From assembly GCF_000177235.2 (NCBI RefSeq), contig NC_014829.1, positions 1,240,001 through 1,304,000 of the forward strand: a stretch of 64,000 bases of DNA, given 5' to 3'. A program made the position numbers and the translations under genes. Under the pieces are notes generated by a model. That model saw only the letters and a program-made list of their open reading frames with translations, was not told the DNA's origin and did not search any database. This document shows positions 54,211 through 61,093 of this stretch, in pieces. Origin of the DNA: Evansella cellulosilytica DSM 2522 (GTDB taxonomy: Bacteria; Bacillota; Bacilli; Bacillales; Salisediminibacteriaceae). Every line of letters starts with the position of its first letter. Within the stretch, counting starts at the first letter, position 1.

Positions 54211-54432
54211 ATGAACTATGAAGATGTAGTAAAATCTTTTGAAGAGGCTGGATATACAAACATTACGGTAAATTTGGATTATGATATTATTACTGGTTGG
54301 CTAATCGATGAGGGTTAAGTAGAATCAATCATTATTGATAGCGAGAAGAAAATTAATTCTTACGATGATTTTCAGTTGTATGCAGAGGTTAAAATTACAT
54401 ATCACGATCATAGGAAGAACAAAAATAAGTGA
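54211..54432 (+). pseudogene. PASTA-like protein fragment with internal stop
   Basis: EDVVKSFEEAGYTNITVN then DIITGWLIDEG, stop TAA at 54316-54318, then VESIIIDSEKKINSYDDF and AEVKITYHDH in the same frame. Apart from the stop it matches the PASTA-type domain at the C-terminus of several Firmicute membrane proteins. The upstream part of the gene is missing or scrambled. Confidence 0.6.
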
Positions 54433-54449
54433 TAATGAGGTGTGTATAG

Positions 54450-55901
54450 GTGGGTGAGATACTTAGAGAAAATCAAAATAAAAAATTGTTGCTTGAGATG
54501 AGTGTTGTGGATGGTGAATATGACTTCACATCGTCTATTGTCGCAGCATTAAGTCAAGCAGAATTAGAAATACATAATTTAGATGAAACAATTGAGTCAA
54601 TTCAATGCTTAAAGCCTAATTGTGATAAATTGGATTATATATTAGCTGCGAGTTCAGGTGCATTGTGTGGCATCATTGATATTTTCTTGGTTGGTAAACC
54701 TGGAGAATCACCTCTCGGAGATATTACTGATAAGTGGTTTGCTAATCGAACAACTGATTTTGCTAAATTGTATGGATGGGAAGATAAAGGAGAGAACTCT
54801 TTGTCTTCAGCAATTCGTTTTCTTGAAAATAAATTTAAAATTCCATATGACCAGCGTGGAGCTGGTGACGCGGCAAGTTCTGTTTTTGATTTAAGTCCGA
54901 CAAATCATCATTTTAAATCACTCGCACATAATCCTAGTTTGCTTGGTTTGTTTTTTTCAATATTAGACCAGTTTACAAATTCTTCGCATTTTATTTCCGG
55001 TGGTGAACTTATATCTTTAGTTGATGCAGATGAGAAATTCGAGTTAAGAGGAAACAACATACCAAGCAAGTTATTCTGTGCATTTACTAATTGGTTTGGT
55101 CATTTAATATCTGATATGTCAGGCTCAGCAGGTAGCAAGGGCCGTGGAATGGGGATTCCTTCTCCTTTATGGACATGGACAAATGATATCATTGCATTAA
55201 AAAGGACTTTGAATATTCCTGTGTCACAGTTTGATAACTCAATAAACGAGCTAGCTGTAAATATATATAACAAAGGATATGATGCTCGATTCCAGTCGGC
55301 TCAAGCCATTCCAGTTTTTATAAACGAGATGTTAGTTCGACTTGTTTTTGCTATCAGAAGACTTATAAAATATTTTGCTAAAACCAATAAAGAAAATCGT
55401 TCGTTTTCACTTATGTGGAAAAAGTGTGAGCCTTTTTCAAATCCAACTGTTAAAAGAATGTTGACTGTAGCACATGGGACGTTTTGCCTTATAGATATAG
55501 GTGATGCTACTGTTCGTGGTTTTGTAACAGGTGCAGGATCTTTTAATCCGACTGAGTTTTTCTTACGTCTTAACATCGTAGGGGTTGGACGACTTACTAT
55601 TTCCTTATACGGTGAAGTTAAGCGTGAAATTGGCTTTCAAAAAGCAGAAAGAGAAATAATCTTCGCGAGAAAAGAAAAATTGGTTGTAGAAAATTATATT
55701 GAGGGACTTCAACTATTATCCCAATTATATGAAGATAAAAATCTTTTAAATTTTATAACTGATTTCAAGAATAGTGATATGTATATACACGCTTTTGAAA
55801 AATCTGTTTTGTTAGCTAGAAAGAGAAATGTGAAAAATAATGAAATATTAAAAAATAAGATGGAAATAGATTCTTATTTTTTGGGGGGAAATAAAGTGTG
55901 A
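54450..55901 (+). CDS. Unknown 483-residue protein, first gene of a two-gene module
   Basis: GAGGTG is seven bases before GTG 54450. The sequence is soluble and mostly helical, with a central glycine-rich SGSAGSKGRGMGIPSPLW stretch (about 230) and a basic C-terminal region. No known family or active-site motif was recognised. The stop overlaps the next start (GTGA at 55898-55901), so both proteins are probably made together and interact. Codon use is AT-rich like the rest of the island. Confidence 0.7.
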   Translation: MGEILRENQNKKLLLEMSVVDGEYDFTSSIVAALSQAELEIHNLDETIESIQCLKPNCDKLDYILAASSGALCGIIDIFLVGKPGESPLGDITDKWFANRTTDFAKLYGWEDKGENSLSSAIRFLENKFKIPYDQRGAGDAASSVFDLSPTNHHFKSLAHNPSLLGLFFSILDQFTNSSHFISGGELISLVDADEKFELRGNNIPSKLFCAFTNWFGHLISDMSGSAGSKGRGMGIPSPLWTWTNDIIALKRTLNIPVSQFDNSINELAVNIYNKGYDARFQSAQAIPVFINEMLVRLVFAIRRLIKYFAKTNKENRSFSLMWKKCEPFSNPTVKRMLTVAHGTFCLIDIGDATVRGFVTGAGSFNPTEFFLRLNIVGVGRLTISLYGEVKREIGFQKAEREIIFARKEKLVVENYIEGLQLLSQLYEDKNLLNFITDFKNSDMYIHAFEKSVLLARKRNVKNNEILKNKMEIDSYFLGGNKV

Positions 55902-56998
55902 GTAAGAAGAGATCAAATTTACAAATTGCTCAAGAACAAGTTGAATCTACCATCAAAAAGACAAATGATAAAATAGAGGAGCTTGGAAAATATACTAGCA
56001 ATCTTTATACTGCATTAAACGATATTCAGGAGCTATTTGATAAAATTAGAAACGTGCCAAGTCAGAAACACTTGGAATATAAAAAACTAAAAGAAGTACG
56101 TTTGTATTGGAAACAACAGGTTGAAAAAATCAAGTCAGATTATAAAAATGCTGTAGCCAAGAATGCTGGAAAAGGTGTAGCAGGTGTTGGCGCAGGTGTT
56201 GCAGTAGCCGCCCTTGGTCCAACTGCAGCAATGGGAATAGCGACAACTTTCGGTGTTGCATCAACAGGTACGGCTATATCCGCTCTGAGTGGTGCTGCAG
56301 CCACTAAAGCTGCATTAGCGTGGTTAGGTGGTGGAGCACTTGCGGCAGGTGGTGGCGGTATGGCAGCCGGAAATGCTTTCTTAGCTCTTGCTGGACCTGT
56401 TGGTTGGGCAATTGCAAGCATTGCAATTTTGGGTAGTGGACTTCTTTTTTGGAAGACTAAAAGTGATCGGAATCGACTTGAAAACATTTTTACATTGATA
56501 AGTAAGCGAGATAAAAAATCATATGAACTTGCAATTGTTGAGCTTAATGAACGCATATCTCGTATAAAAGACGAAAGTGTTAAACTCAACGATGCGATTG
56601 AAAAGATAGAATCATTTGGAGTGGATTATAATCAAATGACCGAAGTTCAGCAGTTTGAATTAGGAGCTTATGTAAATTTGATGTCAGCATCAACACAATT
56701 GCTTGTAAATCCGATATTAGGTTTGCAACCAAAGTATAATGAAGAAGACTTCAGTAAATTTATTTCTGAAGGTAACGGAAAAGCTAATGAAGTTTTATGT
56801 TCCTCACATAAAGATTTGATCATCGCATTATCAAATCTTTTATATAAAATTAAATTAGATGATAAGGATAAAAAACTTTTGTCGAAGTCCTTTAAAAAGA
56901 ACAAGAGGTTCTTATCATCAATGAATATCTCGAAGAAAGAGTTTGATGATATAATTCTTGATATAGTTTGCGAGGCTCTTTATTTTAAGCTCTGTTAA
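55898..56998 (+). CDS. Coiled-coil protein with long Gly/Ala-rich hydrophobic segment, second gene of module
   Basis: 366 residues. The N-terminal ~80 residues are coiled coil (QEQVESTIKKTNDKIEELGK). Residues about 88-190 form a Gly/Ala-rich hydrophobic stretch with repeated GxxxG-like spacing (GKGVAGVGAGVAVAALGP, GGGALAAGGGGMAAG) ending in IASIAILGSGLLFW. A second coiled coil and a charged C-terminus follow. The centre could insert in membranes as glycine-zipper helices, in the manner of pore-forming or membrane-remodelling proteins. GTG start within GTGA, GGGGGG upstream. Function unknown. Confidence 0.7.
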   Translation: MSKKRSNLQIAQEQVESTIKKTNDKIEELGKYTSNLYTALNDIQELFDKIRNVPSQKHLEYKKLKEVRLYWKQQVEKIKSDYKNAVAKNAGKGVAGVGAGVAVAALGPTAAMGIATTFGVASTGTAISALSGAAATKAALAWLGGGALAAGGGGMAAGNAFLALAGPVGWAIASIAILGSGLLFWKTKSDRNRLENIFTLISKRDKKSYELAIVELNERISRIKDESVKLNDAIEKIESFGVDYNQMTEVQQFELGAYVNLMSASTQLLVNPILGLQPKYNEEDFSKFISEGNGKANEVLCSSHKDLIIALSNLLYKIKLDDKDKKLLSKSFKKNKRFLSSMNISKKEFDDIILDIVCEALYFKLC

Positions 56999-57462
56999 AC
57001 GTTAATGTTGATATCCAGCAAAAAAACGAACATCTGCGGCAAATGGGGACGATTCGCACTTGCTAGTTTTGAAATAGATTCGTAATATATAGTGATTATA
57101 TAATCAAAATTAAAGAAAAAGCGAATACAATTTTCCTCATAAAAAATCTAGGAAGAGAACACTTTAGTGTAATAGTATTATTCTCCTTTTCCCCCTAAGA
57201 AATTATCTTTCTATTAATAAGATATTTATAGATATGGTGCTAGGAAAGCGGTGCGTAATGGTATCGTTAAAGATTGTCCATCAAATAATCTTTCTTGGAA
57301 TATTGAAAATCAAGAATTTTTTCTATTATTATTTAGATTGATCTTTGCTCTAAATGCCAAATACTACCCAAGCCAATGAATTTATAATAAAATTTAAAAA
57401 GCTGGGTCATGCATAATGTTCTCTGAATGGTCGACTATAATAGATAAACTGGAGGTACTAAT
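56999..57462. other. 460-bp gap
   Basis: AT-rich, no convincing frame or hairpin. AACTGGAGGT just before 57463 is the ribosome site of the next gene. Confidence 0.45.
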
Positions 57463-57747
57463 ATGAGTGAAGAACTGGATTTCGTGGCACTTAGAAAGGT
57501 TTCGAGGGAAGAATTTATGAGTCTAGCACAGGATGGTATGCGTGAATTGTTTGACCTGGAACAATACAAAGTGGTGGATAGTTCTAAAGAGAAAAGTATG
57601 TATCATTTTGTATATGACACTAGCACGCATGAGTGCTATTTAATTGATTTGCACATCTGCTACGAACTTTTGGCTGAATTTTTCAGTAAAGGAGATAAGC
57701 AGAAAGTACTTTCTTATTTAAATAAGATTACTGCATTTAAGGAATAA
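57463..57747 (+). CDS. Small hypothetical protein
   Basis: 94 residues, soluble, acidic, no recognised domain. GGAGGT is well placed before ATG 57463 and a perfect terminator follows 18 bases after the stop, so it is a self-contained gene. Context suggests a defence-island accessory or immunity protein, without direct evidence. Confidence 0.6.
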   Translation: MSEELDFVALRKVSREEFMSLAQDGMRELFDLEQYKVVDSSKEKSMYHFVYDTSTHECYLIDLHICYELLAEFFSKGDKQKVLSYLNKITAFKE

Positions 57748-57765
57748 ACAAGCTCTAGCAAAGCA

Positions 57766-57803
57766 GCCTCACGATTCTATAAAATAGACGTGAGGCAGTT
57801 TTT
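57766..57803 (+). terminator. Rho-independent terminator
   Basis: GCCTCACG (57766-57773) pairs with CGTGAGGC (57789-57796), followed by AGTTTTT. Confidence 0.9.
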
Positions 57804-57851
57804 ATGGATGAAATCGTTTAGTATTACGGGGACGGTTCCTTCTATCGTGTG

Positions 57852-57902
57852 GTGCCAGACCCCCAGTACTGTATAGTAATGGGGGTCTGGCACTTTTTTT
57901 TC
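57852..57902 (+). terminator. Terminator, family GTGCCAGACCCCC, best copy
   Basis: GTGCCAGACCCCCA (57852-57865) pairs perfectly with TGGGGGTCTGGCAC (57880-57893), followed by at least seven T. It serves as the reference for the repeat family. Confidence 0.9.
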
Positions 57903-58104
57903 TTGTGTCCGTATTCATCTCTTGAAAGATTTCCCCTATACCTTCTTGTTTTTTACAAATAAAAGGTTACGGTTCATCGTAAATAAAGAAAAAAGTAAGC
58001 GTGAGCCAATTAGTAGATCCACATATTTTTTTAAGATTTGGGTGTAACTATGATTGTTGGAAAATAATTAAAGTAATTAAAATAATCATATTTTTTAAAC
58101 CTTT

Positions 58105-58133
58105 TTGTAAGAAAAAAGGATTGATGATATAAT
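58105..58133 (+). promoter_or_regulatory. Sigma-A promoter of the SIR2 cassette
   Basis: TTGTAA (58105-58110), 17 bases, TATAAT (58128-58133). The preceding AACCTTTTTGT block is shared with the DUF2075 promoter region at 41800. Confidence 0.7.
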
Positions 58134-58176
58134 TTAGAAGATGTTGTAAAATTCTGTTATTTCAGGGGGGCGTTTG

Positions 58177-59439
58177 ATGACTGTTGAATCTATTTATCTA
58201 TTTAATGGTGAAAAGTTTCTAGAATATGTTGATGTAGAATTATTTAAAAAAACAGTTTGTGAGAAATTTGATTTGCCAGATAAGGGAGTTCAAAATTTCG
58301 CTGAATTTTATCAAGATATTATAGAGTTGCGTCCCAAAAGTATAATAAATAAACTACTTTTTGAACATATTTTATATGGGCAACTTAAACATGTATATGT
58401 TCATAAATTAAAAAGTGCAGAAGCTATTGAAATTAATAAATTAACTCCAAATTTAGAACTACTTATTGAAAAATATAAATCCGTTAATATATCAGTTCCT
58501 CTTCAAGAAGCTATGTCACCCAATGGATATAATTTACTTGATCAATTAAATATAAGAAAAAGTAATGTTTATTTTATTGCCGCAATTAATTATAGTGTTG
58601 TCGATGATAAAGTAGATAGGCTCCGATTATTAATTGGAAAAACATATAATGACTCGAAATTAAGGTATATGTTGGCTGGAATAGATATACATTATTCGAA
58701 GGGAGAATGCCTGGTACTAGTTCATAATTGCTCAACAGTTCCAAAAGATGAAGACGATGATGACCAAGTTAGTACCCCGACTAGCTTCCATAACTACATA
58801 GAAAAAAAGATTTTTCCTTATTTATTCATAAATAAATACGTGAATGTTAATTCCGATAGAGAAGCGATGTTTGATTTTTGTAAGGGATTATTAGATAGCA
58901 TGTTTTACGAATCCAGAGAAAAGTTAATGGAGACGATAGAAGAAGACACATTAGATTTTGTTGAAAAGGCAAAAATAAAGCTGGATAAAATTGGAGAGAT
59001 GTCGTCTGCCAGTCATATAAGTGATCTTAATAAAAATATTCAATCGTTACTATTAGGGATATATATGAGAAATAATATCCATGGTGAAAAATTAAGATCC
59101 AAAGCAAAAGAATTAAAGTTATTAGGGTATCCAACAAAAATAAATTATAAAAATGGTAGAGCTAACAATAGTTCTACTGGTTCTAATTCTGCAAAAAAAC
59201 CAATTTATGGTTCAGAGACACTATATAGTTTATATACAGATTTTAATAGTTCAAAGCGTTTAGAAGAGTGGTCAATGGCTTGGTTTACAGATTTTGAGGG
59301 AAGTGACTTAGATGTAATTCGAACAAGAATTATTTCAAAAACAAACTACTTCAAAGTATTATTTGCTCCTACAAGACATTTAGATGAAAGGACTGTATAC
59401 CATGTCGTTAGAGAACTTAATGAAAAGCGTAGCTTCTGA
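58177..59439 (+). CDS. Unknown partner protein of a SIR2 cassette
   Basis: About 420 residues, soluble. AGGGGGG is six bases before ATG 58177. An N-terminal alpha/beta region is followed by RLRLLIGKTYNDSKLRYMLA and GIDIHYSKGECLVLVHN, an acidic linker DEDDDD (~190), a helical part and a low-complexity NSSTGSNSAKK linker (about 325-335) before a C-terminal domain. No family or active site was recognised. The SIR2 gene starts within its last 38 bases. By analogy with other SIR2 defence pairs it may be the sensor that turns on the NAD-consuming effector. Confidence 0.75.
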   Translation: MTVESIYLFNGEKFLEYVDVELFKKTVCEKFDLPDKGVQNFAEFYQDIIELRPKSIINKLLFEHILYGQLKHVYVHKLKSAEAIEINKLTPNLELLIEKYKSVNISVPLQEAMSPNGYNLLDQLNIRKSNVYFIAAINYSVVDDKVDRLRLLIGKTYNDSKLRYMLAGIDIHYSKGECLVLVHNCSTVPKDEDDDDQVSTPTSFHNYIEKKIFPYLFINKYVNVNSDREAMFDFCKGLLDSMFYESREKLMETIEEDTLDFVEKAKIKLDKIGEMSSASHISDLNKNIQSLLLGIYMRNNIHGEKLRSKAKELKLLGYPTKINYKNGRANNSSTGSNSAKKPIYGSETLYSLYTDFNSSKRLEEWSMAWFTDFEGSDLDVIRTRIISKTNYFKVLFAPTRHLDERTVYHVVRELNEKRSF

Positions 59440-60649
59440 TTTACAATTATCAGACGAAGATGCGTTTTTTTTGATAGAGAATATGATAAATTGTATTGGG
59501 CGTGAGCAATTTACAAAGAGATTATTAATTGAAAATCTTACTGACGAGCAAATTTTGGTAATAATTAATTATATGGAACATGAAAAAATAATCACCACAG
59601 AAGTTTCATATGAATGTCCAGTTTTTAATGAATCAAGTGAAACAATACCTTCTGCTAATAAATGTGAATTTTGCGAAGGGAATTTAATGGGGGATATTGA
59701 CCACGAAGTGGAATTTATATACCATTTGAAAGATAATGCTTATAAAGATGTACTTAAGTGGTTGAAAGAAAAAGAAGAAGAAAGGTATTTTAAACACGAA
59801 TTTTTGGATAATCTAAAGAGATTGAAAGAGGCAAGTAACCGGATAATTCCATTCATAGGAGCTGGGTTATCCCTCCCTTTTGGTATACCAAATTGGAGGG
59901 GATTAATTGAAAGATTAAGTCCGTCGTTTGAAAAAAACTATCAAAATGAGATGTTTGACGATTTAATGGACTCTGGTGATTTTATGGAAGCTTTAGAATT
60001 AATAAAAGATAAGTCTTATTTGATTACAGGTGAAAAACAGCTTCAAACAAAAGTAGTTGAAATCATAAAAAATACTCAGTTATCTTATGTTGAAGAAAGA
60101 GAGCATAATTATTCAGATATAGTCAAATTAGAATCTAACTTCTATTTAACAACTAATTATGATTTAATTTTAAGTAAATATTTATCGAAATTTAATGAAT
60201 ATACATCCGCAATGAATTTTAATGAATTCGATGACTCCCAGGAATTACATATTGGGTCTAATCAAGTATTGCACCTTCATGGGAATATAAAACAAAAGGA
60301 AAGTATGGTAGTTTCTAAAAAGAGTTATGAAAAGTTTTATAGCGATAACGATAACAATTTTCGTTTTGTGTCTCTAATTGGTTCCAAACCTTTATTATTT
60401 TTAGGATTTTCTTTTAATGATGCTTTTTTTGAAGACTTATATAATAAGATTTATAACGTAATAAGTGGAAATCATTATATCGTGGTAGCAAACCCAAATT
60501 TTGATACCGCTAGAGAATTAGCAAAGAAAAATTTAAAAGTAATAGGGTTGAATATCAAAAAAAATAAAAATGATGGTACTGATTCACAGGATTATGTAAA
60601 GGCTTTAAAAGTACTCATAAGGTATTTAACAAATGATAATGGTACTTAA
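59402..60649 (+). CDS. SIR2-like NADase-type effector
   Basis: About 415 residues. The N-terminal ~130 residues are helical with a possible metal knuckle (ECPVF..KCEFCEGN). The SIR2_2 domain has FIGAGLS (Gly153-Ala-Gly155), TTNYD (Asn252, Asp254) and LHLHGN (catalytic-type His293). AAAGGA nine bases upstream favours ATG 59402; ATG 59384 is also possible. In Thoeris, DSR and SIR2-HerA systems this fold destroys NAD to stop phage growth; the same role is inferred here. Overlap with the upstream gene implies co-expression. Confidence 0.85.
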   Translation: MSLENLMKSVASDLQLSDEDAFFLIENMINCIGREQFTKRLLIENLTDEQILVIINYMEHEKIITTEVSYECPVFNESSETIPSANKCEFCEGNLMGDIDHEVEFIYHLKDNAYKDVLKWLKEKEEERYFKHEFLDNLKRLKEASNRIIPFIGAGLSLPFGIPNWRGLIERLSPSFEKNYQNEMFDDLMDSGDFMEALELIKDKSYLITGEKQLQTKVVEIIKNTQLSYVEEREHNYSDIVKLESNFYLTTNYDLILSKYLSKFNEYTSAMNFNEFDDSQELHIGSNQVLHLHGNIKQKESMVVSKKSYEKFYSDNDNNFRFVSLIGSKPLLFLGFSFNDAFFEDLYNKIYNVISGNHYIVVANPNFDTARELAKKNLKVIGLNIKKNKNDGTDSQDYVKALKVLIRYLTNDNGT

Positions 60650-61093
60650 AGTGTCGAATGTATTTGGTACAAAGTTCTAACCCTCTTTAATCAATGTTAG
60701 AAGCAAATAACATTAAAGTGGAATTGATGAGGCTAGTGTTAGGACTGGAGTGACATTATCAAGGAAGAGATGACTTTATTGTATATGCTAATTCTCCATT
60801 TTCTCCAATAAATTATTGTCATATTAACATAATATTTCTGGCTTTAGTGCTAGGCAATCAGTGTGAACGGCAACGAACTGAATGCCTAGCACTTTTTTAC
60901 GTGCGAAAAGTTGACTCTAGGGATAAATATCCTTCAAAGGCTTTTTCTCGTTTCTAGTAATCTCCAATAAATCCCTCTGTTTTCCTGAAAATGATCATTA
61001 TTTGTAAAAATGAGTAAATTTTCCTGTTATACTAGTATTAACTATATAGAACCAGATCAAATCATAGATGGATGGATGATGGAGGTGGTCGTT
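60650..61093. other. Gap between SIR2 cassette and helicase gene
   Basis: Contains the terminator at 60846-60898 and the ribosome site GGAGGTGG (61081-61088). No gene was recognised. Confidence 0.5.
60846..60898 (+). terminator. Rho-independent terminator
   Basis: AGTGCTAGGC and GCCTAGCACT form a perfect 10-bp lower stem, extended by TCAGT/ACTGA after one mismatch, followed by six T. Confidence 0.88.

Noticed and set aside
56140-56589. 149-residue Ala/Pro-rich minus-strand frame
   Set aside because: It is the antisense of the Gly/Ala-rich segment of the 55898 gene, whose codon bias creates the open frame.
58177-60649. Known Thoeris system
   Set aside because: Thoeris pairs a SIR2 protein with TIR-domain ThsB; the partner here shows no TIR motifs.
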